A stretch of 64,000 nt of DNA. Source: Magnetofaba australis IT-1. GTDB taxonomy: Bacteria; Pseudomonadota; Magnetococcia; Magnetococcales; Magnetococcaceae. Below are positions 52,435-60,456 of this stretch, in pieces; position 1 is the first letter of the stretch; every line of letters starts with the position of its first letter. Location: contig NZ_LVJN01000018.1 in assembly GCF_002109495.1 (NCBI RefSeq), positions 124,001 to 188,000 on the forward strand. The letters run 5' to 3'. The position numbers were made by a program, and so were the translations under genes. Below the pieces are notes generated by a model. It did no database searches, had not been told where the DNA came from, and worked only from the letters and a program-made list of their open reading frames with translations.

Positions 52435-53331
52435 TTAGCGCGGCTCGTCGATGATGCGGTCCAGCTCCACCGTGGCCACTGAAGGGATGAACCCCTGTGC
52501 GCGCTGCTGTTGATAGATGCGCGTAATGCCCGCTTTATCCTGAGGATCCCAGTAATCCAGGGTGAACAGTTTCAGGTGGGGGAACTGCTTGGCGGCGCTC
52601 TTGAGCTGGTTTACCTGCCACACATAATCGGTCTCTTCCACCATCTGGTAAGTCTTGGTTTGGAAGTTGTAATCGGCGCGCACCGATTCGCCCAGCGCCA
52701 TATCCACCGCATCGCCCACCAAGGGCAGGAGGTCATAGGCGCGGTTGAGCATGATGGGCATGTGCGGATAGTGCAGGCGGATGGTGTGGATCATGCGCGC
52801 GGCGGCGTCGCGCATGCCGGCGTACTTTGTCGGGTCGCTGGACTCCAGGTGGCCGGGGTTGTCCAGAGTGTCCAAAAACAGGCCGTGGAACCCGGCGTGG
52901 AGGATATCCGGAATCAACTCCTCCACCACGCGCTTGGTCCAGCGTTTGTCGCGTACGTCCACAAAAAAGCTGCCGGGCCAGTTCTCATTCTCCTGCATCA
53001 GAATGCCTTCGGCTTTGACTGCGGCATAGTGGTCCCGATGTTGCTCCACTTCACCCAGGCTGATGTAGCCAAGCAGCAGCTTGCCGGCATCGGCCAGCGG
53101 CGGCAGCGGCGGATGGTAGAGGCTGTCGAGCACCAGGAGATTGAAGGCGCGAAAACGCTCCAATGGCGCCTTGTCGGAGTAGTAGACCGCCCAGGGGGCG
53201 AGCTTCTGTCCCTCGGGGATGCGGGAATGGGTATGGTCGGCCCAGGCGGCGCCGCTCCACTGCGCCATGAGGCCCATCAAACCGGCCAGTAGGGCGTTGC
53301 GGCGTTTGTGCATGAGATGAACGGCGCTCAT
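52435..53331 (-). CDS. PelA hydrolase-domain protein (GH114/GH166-like endo-galactosaminidase)
   Basis: 298 residues. A signal peptide (about 7-31) exports it. The TIM-barrel features G-Y-I-S-L-G-E-V-E (88-96), L-F-L-D-T-L-D-N-P (151-159) and M-A-L-G-E-S (211-216) match the endo-alpha-1,4-polygalactosaminidase group that includes the N-terminal domain of PelA. Glu215 is well placed to be the catalytic residue reported as E218 in P. aeruginosa PelA. It would cleave Pel chains internally during export or release. It is the first gene of the pel operon, here free instead of fused to the deacetylase. Confidence 0.87.
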   Translation of the reverse strand: MSAVHLMHKRRNALLAGLMGLMAQWSGAAWADHTHSRIPEGQKLAPWAVYYSDKAPLERFRAFNLLVLDSLYHPPLPPLADAGKLLLGYISLGEVEQHRDHYAAVKAEGILMQENENWPGSFFVDVRDKRWTKRVVEELIPDILHAGFHGLFLDTLDNPGHLESSDPTKYAGMRDAAARMIHTIRLHYPHMPIMLNRAYDLLPLVGDAVDMALGESVRADYNFQTKTYQMVEETDYVWQVNQLKSAAKQFPHLKLFTLDYWDPQDKAGITRIYQQQRAQGFIPSVATVELDRIIDEPR

Positions 53332-53465
53332 GAGGAACCTGTCTCCTGGCAGAGAATCGAGGCGATGCGCGCCTGGCGCCTTGCAGCCGGGCCGATCATC
53401 GCCAACAATACGCGCATTATCGGATCATCCGAGCGCATGGACGCTAATGGGGAGTCGACAGAAAA

Positions 53466-55538
53466 ATGGGACGTATGACAGAGCATTCCTCCAGACCCTT
53501 TTCCCGCCAATGCGCTCGTTTTGCGCGTTTGGCGTCGCTGGCGTTGCTGCTGAATTTGGCGCAGACGGCGGCCGCTTCTGAGTTATCGCGCCAGCAGATT
53601 ACCGCGTTGTTGGCGGAGGCTCAACAGGATGTTTCCGCCATGCGGTTAAGCAGCCCGCCAGCCAACAACGCCCTGGTCAAACTGTTCGAGGTGCGCGATA
53701 GCGCTCCGGACAACGCCGAAGCTTTGGCGTTGGAGATCCGCGTGGGCGAACGCTATGCGGCGTTGGCGGCGAGCCGTTTGGCGCAGGATAAAGTTGATCT
53801 GGCGGTGGATTTCCTCGTCACCGCCGCTGCGTTGGCGCCCAATAACGCCACCGTGGTCAAGCTCACCGCGCAACTGGAGGCCAAGGCGCCGGGCAAGCTG
53901 GCGGCCCAGCGTCAGGCGCGCGTTCAGGAGTTGGTGGCGGGGGGACACTATAACTTGAAACGCGACCGTCTGACCCGTCCGCGCGAGCGCAATGCGCTGT
54001 ATCGCTTTGTGCAGGCGCTGCAATTGGATCCGCAAAGCGCCGCCGCCAAAGCCGGGCTGCGCGCAGTGGCCGACCGTCTACTGGAACTGGCGGCCAACCC
54101 CAACGCCAGCGCCGACAATATCGCCGATTGGCGGCAGACCGCGCAGATGATTGAAAAACGCTATCTGCACTCCAGCTCGACAGCCTCTGTTGCGGCGATG
54201 GCGCAGACGGCCGCGCCTGCTGCGGACGACAAACCTGCGCAGCCGTCGCCACCGGCGGCATCGGAGCCATCTCCCACCGCCGCAGTTCAGGCGGAGCAAC
54301 AGCCCGAGCCTGAGGCGCAAAGCGCAACGGCGGAACCGGCGTCGGCGGAGACCTCTGCGGATGAAGAGACCGCCCAACAGGAGCGGCAGGCGCAGCAGGA
54401 GGCGGCGCAGGCGCTGGATGAGTGGATCGGAATGAGCGTCACTCTGGCGGACGATGACATCAAAGCAGGCCGTTTGATTGCGCCCGCCCAGGGCAATGCA
54501 TTGGCGCGTACGCGCGCCGTGCTGCGCGCCGCGCCGGACGACGCGCGCGCGCGGAGTTTGGCGCAGCGCCTGGTGGGCGCGTTGACGCTGGCCGCTCTCA
54601 AAGAGGGCCTGGAGCCGGAGATGGGGTTGGCGCTGTTGGCGCAAGCGGCCTCGTTGCTGCCGGGGGATGCGCGCATCGGCAAAGCGCAAGGGGAGGTTTT
54701 GCAGCGTCAGGCCCAGCAGCGCGCCCAGCGCGCGGCGGCCAAACAGGCTGCGCGACAGGCGGCCAAACAGGCGGCCGAGTCACAATTCGCGCCACAACCG
54801 GAAGCAGTCGCCGCCGCGCCCGCGCCAAGCGCCAATGCCAAGGAGTGGGTGGAGCCGGTCACCGGCATGGCCTTCGCTCTGGCGCCCAAGGGGTGTTACC
54901 AAATGGGCTCCGCCGAGGGCGAAGCCGACGAGAAGCCGCTGCACAAGGCGTGCTTGGACGCGTTTTGGATCGGCAAGTTTGAGGTGACTCAGGCGCAGTG
55001 GATGCGGGTGATGGGGTCTAGCGCCAACCCTTCCAAAAACGCCGCCGACCCCAATCGACCAGTCGAGAATATCTCCTGGCACGACACCCAGGAGTTCATT
55101 CAGAAACTCAACGAACTGAGTCACGCCAACTTCCGTCTGCCCACCGAGGCGGAGTGGGAGTATGCCTGCCGCAGCGGCGGGGGCGACGAGACCTGGTCCG
55201 GTGGCGCCGACGTGCAGGCGGCGGGCTGGAGCAAGGATGTCGTTGGCGACGGCGATGGGCCCTATCCGGTGGGGCGTAAACAGCCCAACGGTTTGGGGCT
55301 GTTTGATATGAGCGGCAACGTCTATGAGTGGGTCGCCGACCGCTATGAGCGCGACTACTACTCTCGCGCCCCGACGCAGAATCCGCGCAACGACTCCAAG
55401 AATTCCCCCTATCAATCGCTGCGCAGCGGTTCATGGCGCAATGAGGCGGTGGAGGTGCGCTGCGCCAATCGCGACTGGATCAAGCCCAACTACTTCCTGG
55501 ACCTGATCGGCTTCCGTTTGGTGCGCCCGGCCTCCTGA
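53466..55538 (+). CDS. secreted repeat protein with C-terminal SUMF1/FGE-sulfatase-fold domain
   Basis: 690 residues. A signal peptide ends near A-A-A-S (about 37). Three helical repeats (about 40-130, 150-215, 305-410) share a pattern R-L-x2-P-x2-N-A-L-x6-8-L-x3-P, separated by a Pro/Ala/Glu-rich linker (about 235-300). The C-terminal domain (about 460-690) is SUMF1-like: C-Y-Q-M-G-S, F-E-V-T-Q-A-Q-W-M, F-R-L-P-T-E-A-E-W-E-Y-A-C-R, G-L-F-D-M-S-G-N-V-Y-E-W and G-F-R-L-V-R. The two catalytic Cys of true formylglycine-generating enzymes are absent (G-S-W-R-N-E-A-V-E), so it is not a sulfatase activator. It is divergent from the pel operon by 134 bases and ends at a strong terminator. Confidence 0.82.
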   Translation: MGRMTEHSSRPFSRQCARFARLASLALLLNLAQTAAASELSRQQITALLAEAQQDVSAMRLSSPPANNALVKLFEVRDSAPDNAEALALEIRVGERYAALAASRLAQDKVDLAVDFLVTAAALAPNNATVVKLTAQLEAKAPGKLAAQRQARVQELVAGGHYNLKRDRLTRPRERNALYRFVQALQLDPQSAAAKAGLRAVADRLLELAANPNASADNIADWRQTAQMIEKRYLHSSSTASVAAMAQTAAPAADDKPAQPSPPAASEPSPTAAVQAEQQPEPEAQSATAEPASAETSADEETAQQERQAQQEAAQALDEWIGMSVTLADDDIKAGRLIAPAQGNALARTRAVLRAAPDDARARSLAQRLVGALTLAALKEGLEPEMGLALLAQAASLLPGDARIGKAQGEVLQRQAQQRAQRAAAKQAARQAAKQAAESQFAPQPEAVAAAPAPSANAKEWVEPVTGMAFALAPKGCYQMGSAEGEADEKPLHKACLDAFWIGKFEVTQAQWMRVMGSSANPSKNAADPNRPVENISWHDTQEFIQKLNELSHANFRLPTEAEWEYACRSGGGDETWSGGADVQAAGWSKDVVGDGDGPYPVGRKQPNGLGLFDMSGNVYEWVADRYERDYYSRAPTQNPRNDSKNSPYQSLRSGSWRNEAVEVRCANRDWIKPNYFLDLIGFRLVRPAS

Positions 55539-55557
55539 CGGGGCGGCGCCGCAACGC

Positions 55558-55592
55558 AAAAGGGCGACGTTTCGCAACGTCGCCCTTTTTTT
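55558..55592 (+). terminator. Rho-independent terminator
   Basis: Perfect 14-bp inverted repeat (AAAAGGGCGACGTT at 55558-55571 and its complement at 55576-55589) with a TCGC loop and a T-run. The A-run on the other side makes it usable for the convergent GST gene as well. Confidence 0.92.
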
Positions 55593-55615
55593 GTGCTATG
55601 CCTGCAGTGCGGGGG

Positions 55616-56290
55616 TTAGGACTTGGTCGCCAGATAGGTCTGCCCCAGCCACCCTTTGCGCATCACCAGGAAGCCGCGATAGAGCTTGGGGAACTCCGCC
55701 ACCACCGACTCCGTGACCGCAGGCAGCGCCAGCAGCGCATCGCGCCAGGCGGCGGTTTTGGGCAGGTTGGCAAAGGGGCTGAAGTCGGCGATCCATCCCT
55801 CCAGCAGCGTCAGGCGCATGAACATCGGCGCATAGGAGCTGTCTACCAAACTAAAGGCTTGGCCTGCAAACAGCGGTCCGTCGCTCACCGCATCCTCGAG
55901 GCGCGCCAGCTTCTTCAGCAGCGAGTCGCGGGCGCTCTCAAACCCCTCCTGGGATGGGGCCATGCTCATCTGCGAGAAGTCGCCCATGCAGTCGTTGCAG
56001 AAGGCGATCCAGGCGCGATGGCGCGCCCGTTCAATCACATCCTCCGGGTGCAGCGCGCCGGGGGTGGCTTCATCCACAAACTCATTGATGACGCTGGATT
56101 CAAACAGCGGCGTTTGGCCATCCACCACCAACACCGGGACCTGGCCGAGCGGGGAAATTTTTTGGAACCATTCCGGCTTGTCGCCCATCTTCAGATGGGT
56201 CAGTTTGAACGGCGCGTCCTTCTGTTTCAGGGTGATGATGGAGCGCTGTACGTAGGGGCAGATCTTGAAGCTGACCAGTTCCAGATCCAT
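55616..56290 (-). CDS. glutathione S-transferase family protein
   Basis: 224 residues. The thioredoxin-fold N-terminus has C-P-Y-V-Q-R (11-16), the Cys-containing active site of omega- and zeta-like GSTs, then P-L-G-Q-V-P-V-L (cis-Pro loop) and F-E-S-S-V-I (glutathione-binding E-S). The C-terminal helical domain has L-A-R-L-E-D-A and S-L-V-D-S-S-Y-A-P. It probably catalyses thiol transfer or deglutathionylation. AGGAG precedes the ATG at 56290. Confidence 0.88.
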   Translation of the reverse strand: MDLELVSFKICPYVQRSIITLKQKDAPFKLTHLKMGDKPEWFQKISPLGQVPVLVVDGQTPLFESSVINEFVDEATPGALHPEDVIERARHRAWIAFCNDCMGDFSQMSMAPSQEGFESARDSLLKKLARLEDAVSDGPLFAGQAFSLVDSSYAPMFMRLTLLEGWIADFSPFANLPKTAAWRDALLALPAVTESVVAEFPKLYRGFLVMRKGWLGQTYLATKS

Positions 56291-56488
56291 GTGGGGACTC
56301 CTGCTTGCGTTTTATGTCGGATGGGCGCAATGTATGCCCCGCCACACAGCGGCGCAACATTGGCGCACAGGGTAGACGCTCCCAGCGCCCAGGGGAACCC
56401 CTGTGTATGCGTCAAAGGCGCACACTGTCGCGTCTGGCGTGGCGACGCCCTTGTCACGGAAGCCGTTATGCAAGAGAGGTCTAGACTC

Positions 56489-56950
56489 ATGTTAACGCGA
56501 CTGCGCGAGTCTTCCGATGGGTTGCACATCTATGTGCAGTCCGGCGTCATCCCGGTTCGCTTCGATGCGGGCGGTTGGCGCGCGCTCCTGATCACCACCC
56601 GTAAGAAAAAACGCTGGGTTATCCCCAAGGGTCTCGTTGAACCGGCGATGACGCCGCAGAGCTCCGCTGCCAAAGAGGCGCTGGAGGAGGCCGGGGTGTT
56701 GGGGACGGTTCACCCGCACTGTGTGGGCATGTATGATTACCGCAAGTGGGGTGGGGTGTGCCGTGTGAGCGTCTATCTCATGCTGGTGGAGAGCGTGTTG
56801 GACAGTTGGCTGGAGCAGGAGCGCGATCGTCGCTGGCTGCCCTTGGCGCAAACCGCAAGTTGGGTGCGCGAGCCTGGGTTGCAGAAGGTGCTCACGCGCG
56901 TGGCCGCCGATTTGGGCGACGCCAGCCAAATTCCGCCCGATTTTCAATGA
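56489..56950 (+). CDS. NUDIX hydrolase with a degenerate Nudix box
   Basis: 153 residues; the ATG at 56489 follows GAGAGG, though an ATG at 56468 is also in frame. W-V-I-P-K-G near residue 46-51 and A-A-K-E-A-L-E-E-A-G-V form a DIPP-like Nudix fold. Compared with G-x5-E-x7-R-E-U-x-E-E-x-G-U, the first Glu is Met and the Arg is Lys, but the metal-binding E-x2-E-E cluster is intact. It probably hydrolyses a nucleoside diphosphate-linked or polyphosphate compound. An alpha/beta hydrolase gene follows 59 bases later. Confidence 0.82.
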   Translation: MLTRLRESSDGLHIYVQSGVIPVRFDAGGWRALLITTRKKKRWVIPKGLVEPAMTPQSSAAKEALEEAGVLGTVHPHCVGMYDYRKWGGVCRVSVYLMLVESVLDSWLEQERDRRWLPLAQTASWVREPGLQKVLTRVAADLGDASQIPPDFQ

Positions 56951-57009
56951 CGCCAACGCGCAGGTTCACTCTGCGCGGCGCGCTTCTGTTTAAGGATTGA
57001 TGATTCGCC

Positions 57010-57855
57010 ATGCACTGGTCGTTATGGGTCGGCTCGGTGGGAGCCTTCTATTTGGGTGTTTGTGCGGTGATGTACCTGACGCAACGGCGTCAGGTGTTTT
57101 TCCCGCCGCGTGAACTCCTGGCTACGCCCAAAGAGTGGGGTCTCAGCTATGAGACCCTCACCTCGGAGAGCGGCGCGCTGACGCTGGAGCATTGGTGGCT
57201 GCCCGGGCTGGACAATCAGCCGGTGGTGATCCTATTTCACGGTAACGCCAGCAATATCAGCCAAGTGGGCGATTACGCCACGTTCTTTCATACCCTGGGT
57301 TTTGGCGTGTTGCTCACGGAGTATCGCGGCTATGGGGTCAATCCCGGTCAGCCCAGCGAGGAGGGGCTGTATCAGGACGCCGACTCTGTGTGGCGATTGT
57401 TGGTGGAGGAGCAGGGGATCGTCCCTGAGCGTCTGATCCTCTATGGTCACTCGCTGGGCGGCGGCCCCGCCACCTGGCTGGCGCAGCATCGCCCGGTGGG
57501 GGCGTTGGTGATTGAGGGCAGCTTCACTTCGGTGCCCGATCGCGGCGCGGAGCTCTACCCCTATCTGCCCATTCGCCAACTGGCGCGCATCATCTTCCCC
57601 AATCGCGAACGTCTGGCGCAGATCGAGGAGACGCCGACTCTCATCGTGCATAGTCGCGAAGATGGAGTGATCCCGATTCACCATGGACGCGCCCTGTTCG
57701 ACGCCGCCAACAAGCCCAAAGCGTTTCTGGCCACTCGGGGCGGCCACGATGGCGACCTGATGCGCAATTCGCCGCAGTTGCGCCACGCCATGGGAGAGCT
57801 GAAGAGCCGTATGGCGCCCTGGCGCAAGTCGTCGGCTTTGGCGTCTGAGGAGTAG
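57010..57855 (+). CDS. alpha/beta hydrolase, ABHD13/BEM46-like
   Basis: 281 residues. An N-terminal hydrophobic helix (about 5-23) probably anchors it in the inner membrane. The oxyanion region F-H-G-N-A-S-N (76-82) and E-Y-R-G-Y-G precede the nucleophile elbow G-H-S-L-G-G with Ser148. Asp near 217 (H-S-R-E-D-G-V-I-P) and His near 245 (G-G-H-D-G-D) complete the triad. The F-H-G-N-A and Y-R-G-Y-G motifs are typical of the ABHD13/17 and BEM46 group, serine hydrolases of thioesters or lipids. It may be co-transcribed with the NUDIX gene. Confidence 0.87.
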   Translation: MHWSLWVGSVGAFYLGVCAVMYLTQRRQVFFPPRELLATPKEWGLSYETLTSESGALTLEHWWLPGLDNQPVVILFHGNASNISQVGDYATFFHTLGFGVLLTEYRGYGVNPGQPSEEGLYQDADSVWRLLVEEQGIVPERLILYGHSLGGGPATWLAQHRPVGALVIEGSFTSVPDRGAELYPYLPIRQLARIIFPNRERLAQIEETPTLIVHSREDGVIPIHHGRALFDAANKPKAFLATRGGHDGDLMRNSPQLRHAMGELKSRMAPWRKSSALASEE

Positions 57856-57856
57856 A

Positions 57857-57880
57857 CGCCGCCCGGCGCGTCGGGCGGCG
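57857..57880. terminator. GC-rich stem-loop between convergent genes
   Basis: CGCCGCCCG (57857-57865) pairs with CGGGCGGCG (57872-57880) around a six-base loop, right after the alpha/beta hydrolase stop and before the end of the thiamine-binding gene. No T-run follows, so its efficiency is uncertain. Confidence 0.5.
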
Positions 57881-57887
57881 CTTGCGC

Positions 57888-58199
57888 TTAGCTGTTCACC
57901 GCTCTGCCCAGCTTCTCTTCCACGCTTTTGATCTTGTCGGTCAGACGATTCTCCGCGCCGTCGCGCGCATCCACCTTGATGCTGATGGTGATGCGCTTGC
58001 AGTCGCTATTCATCTTCTCATAGCACTGTTTAATCACCCCAAACACCGCATCCCAGTCGCCTTCAATACAGGTGCCCATGGGGCCCATCTTGTACGGCAG
58101 ACCCGACTGCTGAATGATGTCGATGGAGCGCGCCACATAGGGGCTGACGCTCTCGCCCTTGTCCAAGGGGGTCATGGAAAATTCCGCCAAAACGCTCAT
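57888..58199 (-). CDS. MTH1187/YkoF-type thiamine-binding protein (UPF0045)
   Basis: 103 residues, the normal length of this ferredoxin-like family. Features are M-S-V-L-A-E-F-S-M-T-P-L-D-K-G-E-S-V-S, Y-K-M-G-P-M-G-T-C-I-E-G-D and R-I-T-I-S-I-K-V-D-A-R, all characteristic of MTH1187 family proteins, which bind thiamine or its pyrimidine and form tetramers. AGGAGA precedes the ATG. No TPP riboswitch or thiamine gene is nearby. Confidence 0.9.
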   Translation of the reverse strand: MSVLAEFSMTPLDKGESVSPYVARSIDIIQQSGLPYKMGPMGTCIEGDWDAVFGVIKQCYEKMNSDCKRITISIKVDARDGAENRLTDKIKSVEEKLGRAVNS

Positions 58200-58503
58200 T
58201 TTCTTCTCCTGACGTGACGGCTGCAGCGATGCGGAAACGGGCGTATCCGCGCCTGCGCAGCAGGTCCATTTATGGTCGGTATGGGAATCAGTATGAACAA
58301 CGGCTCTGACTGGGAAAAGGCGCGCTGAGTTTCCTGTGCAACGCAGGATCGCTCAGGCGAAGAAAAAATGACGTTCTGGTGATTTCAGGGTTGCCAAGCC
58401 ATTCTCAATGGCGTATTTATGATGGCTCCCGAGGGGCGGCGACATCCGTGTCACCTTCTCACCTCTCAGGAAGAGGAGGCCTCATCATTGAGGCAACAAG
58501 TGC
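58200..58503. other. intergenic region upstream of tRNA-Glu
   Basis: About 300 bases with no supported gene. TTGCCA at 58391 with TATTTA 17 bases downstream is a weak promoter possibility for tRNA-Glu, but it is about 85 bases from the mature 5' end. Confidence 0.35.
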
Positions 58504-58579
58504 GTCCCGTTCGTCTAGAGGCCTAGGACACCGGCCTTTCACGCCGGTAACACGGGTTCGAAACCCGTACGGGACGCCA
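58504..58579 (+). tRNA. tRNA-Glu(TTC)
   Basis: 76-nt cloverleaf. Acceptor GTCCCGT pairs with ACGGGAC, discriminator G, CCA encoded at 58577-58579. Anticodon loop CTTTCAC gives TTC. The T-arm CGGGTTCGAAACCCG is canonical. Confidence 0.97.
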
Positions 58580-58671
58580 CTCTCTCCCCACTCCGCCCTG
58601 GCTCTGTTCTCCCTGCTGCGTGTTAAAGCTCTTCTCGTGCGTGAGGTTTCGTTGGCGGTGACACTGCCCTG

Positions 58672-59505
58672 TCAGTGCAACTGCGTCCAGCGCCCGTGTT
58701 CGTCCATCTCAAATTCTCGCACCTTACCGCCCATGCGCGAGTGCGCGGCGCGCACGTTCTCCAGCATCTCCGGCAAGCTTGGATCATACAGCCCAATGTG
58801 GCGAATCCGTTCGAGCATTTCATCGTCGCTGATGTGCTGGTCGTCAGGCGTGAAATGGCCCTGGAGATAGCGCTGCATCAACCCGGCGCCGCTCATTCCC
58901 AATGCCGTCAAGTAGACATGATACCCTTCCGGGTAATGCGCCAATTCGTCGCGAACGTGTACGTAGAGGTCGAGACCATCCTCGACGATCATCTGTGTTA
59001 ACAGTTCGCGCAGAGTCTCCGGCGTCATCAGCATGGTGGCCATGGCGGTGAGCAGGCAGCCGCATTGACGGGTGCGCAGATTGAGCTCCTGTTTGGCGCG
59101 CGCGACCGCCTCAGACTCCAAGCTCTCCTGTGGCGCGCGGATGGAGAGGGTCAAGAAGGTGGAGAATTCGTTGCTGCTTTTATAGCGGTTGTGGCGACGC
59201 TGTGAGCAGAAGCCGGTGACCGCGTCGACGACGATTTCATGGATGGCGCATAGAGTTTCCCACTGCTCCGGGTCGCCGGTGCGGGCTTGGAATTGGTTGG
59301 ATACGGCTGGGAGTTGGCACCCTGCAGCCAAGCTGTCGTCCAGAAAGCGGCGCAGCGCAAACACCATCTGCGTATTGCGTTCTGGCGGCAGAGGGCTCGC
59401 CATGCGGGTGCTGCATAGACGCATTAACTCAATCCACAGGTGCGCGCGCCATTTGGCGGGGGTGGTTCCGTTGGCTATGCTCGGTTCTATGATGGGTTCG
59501 CCCAT
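58672..59505 (-). CDS. conserved-looking hypothetical protein
   Basis: 277 residues from the ATG at 59505, chosen because GGAGAGGA lies immediately upstream; the longer upstream frame is not convincing. I do not recognise the family. It is soluble, predicted mainly helical, with no signal peptide, and has clustered Cys in L-R-T-R-Q-C-G-C (about 148-155) plus two more Cys earlier. Acidic, helical C-terminus with D-D-E-M-L-E-R-I. The gene stands between tRNA-Glu and an A/T-rich gap. A regulatory or metal-binding role could be imagined, but nothing in the sequence proves one. Confidence 0.55.
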   Translation of the reverse strand: MGEPIIEPSIANGTTPAKWRAHLWIELMRLCSTRMASPLPPERNTQMVFALRRFLDDSLAAGCQLPAVSNQFQARTGDPEQWETLCAIHEIVVDAVTGFCSQRRHNRYKSSNEFSTFLTLSIRAPQESLESEAVARAKQELNLRTRQCGCLLTAMATMLMTPETLRELLTQMIVEDGLDLYVHVRDELAHYPEGYHVYLTALGMSGAGLMQRYLQGHFTPDDQHISDDEMLERIRHIGLYDPSLPEMLENVRAAHSRMGGKVREFEMDEHGRWTQLH

Positions 59506-59880
59506 GAGTCCTCTCCTTGGCTGGCGAAGTTGGCTGCGTGTTTGCGTTAGGCAAACGGCGCAGCCCGAGGGGGTGTAGGCGTGGCGGAGGGTGAGGCGCT
59601 GCGCCACGCTGACCAAATTCATGGTGTTCCCCATTTCACTCCACTGTGCGCGATTATGTGCGTTATGATAAGCAAGTATTTCTGATGTGTATGCAGGGTA
59701 TTGATTGTGCGATATAAAAAGTGGGTTTGTCAGGTGATAAGCTTTTTGACAGAGTGAAACAAGCATTGCTCCAAAAGGGAAATTTGATATAATTGTGACG
59801 GTTCGCGTACAGAGTTATGATGTTTATGTTGCGGCGCCCAGGGAAACCTGTTGGCGCAGGGCGTATTACCTGTCTATGGG
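59506..59880. other. intergenic region upstream of sixA
   Basis: About 375 bases, A/T-rich from 59640 to 59800, without a supported gene. It holds the likely promoter of the sixA-M20 peptidase operon, annotated separately. Confidence 0.5.
59766..59793 (+). promoter_or_regulatory. candidate promoter of the sixA operon
   Basis: A perfect -10 box TATAAT (59788-59793) is preceded after 16 bases by TTGCTC (59766-59771, weak -35). Transcription would start about 80 bases before the sixA start codon. Confidence 0.45.
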
Positions 59881-60450
59881 ATGAGTGACGTTATGGGGCG
59901 CCAATTGATCATCTTGCGCCATGCGAAGTCCGCATGGGATACGGACGCATCGAGTGATTTTGAGCGCCCGTTGGCCAAACGCGGCAAGCGCGATGCCCCG
60001 CGTATGGGCAAGTGGCTGAAGAAACGGGGCGACAAGCCCGACCTGGTGCTCTGCTCGCCAGCCGAACGCGCCAAGCAGACCGCCCTGTTGGTGTGCCGGG
60101 AACTGGACCTGAAGAAGAAAAAAATCGTCTGGGATGAGCGCATTTACGGCGCCAGTCTGGAAGACCTCCTGGCGGTGCTGGAGGGGGCGCCGCACAAAGC
60201 GCAGCAAGTGTTGCTGGTGGGGCATAATCCAGGGTTGGAGCTGCTGTGTGGTTTCCTGGTGGGCGAGCAGGCGCTGGCCAAAGCGTGTCAGGCGGAAGAT
60301 GAAGAGAGCGCTCCTTATGGCGTGGGGTTGGTCAAAACCGGCGCAGCGTTCATCCTGCACATGCCCGATGAGTGGAGCGGTTTAAGCCAAGGCTGCGCCA
60401 AGCTGTTGGATCAGCAAGCCCCACGTGAGTTGAAAGAGAAGAAGAAGTAA
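59881..60450 (+). CDS. sixA: SixA-type histidine phosphatase
   Basis: 189 residues from the ATG at 59881; another ATG at 59893 is possible. The histidine phosphatase motif L-R-H-A-K-S-A-W places the catalytic His at residue 14 within R-H-x-K, the SixA form of the R-H-G signature. Arg and His of the rest of the pocket are in S-P-A-E-R-A-K-Q-T and V-G-H-N-P-G-L-E (near 118). SixA removes phosphate from phosphohistidine in HPt domains or from PTSNtr. The C-terminus is Lys-rich. The M20 peptidase gene begins 6 bases after it, so the two form an operon. Confidence 0.85.
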   Translation: MSDVMGRQLIILRHAKSAWDTDASSDFERPLAKRGKRDAPRMGKWLKKRGDKPDLVLCSPAERAKQTALLVCRELDLKKKKIVWDERIYGASLEDLLAVLEGAPHKAQQVLLVGHNPGLELLCGFLVGEQALAKACQAEDEESAPYGVGLVKTGAAFILHMPDEWSGLSQGCAKLLDQQAPRELKEKKK

Positions 60451-60456
60451 CCCGCC

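Noticed and set aside
51096-52454. 452-codon open frame antisense to the short PelA copy
   Set aside because: The same shadow appears antisense to the full pelA gene, as expected from the homology of the sense strands.
59746-59793. TTGACA at 59746 as the -35 of the sixA promoter
   Set aside because: It is 36 bases from the TATAAT box, far outside the usual 16-18; a weak TTGCTC at the right distance was used instead.
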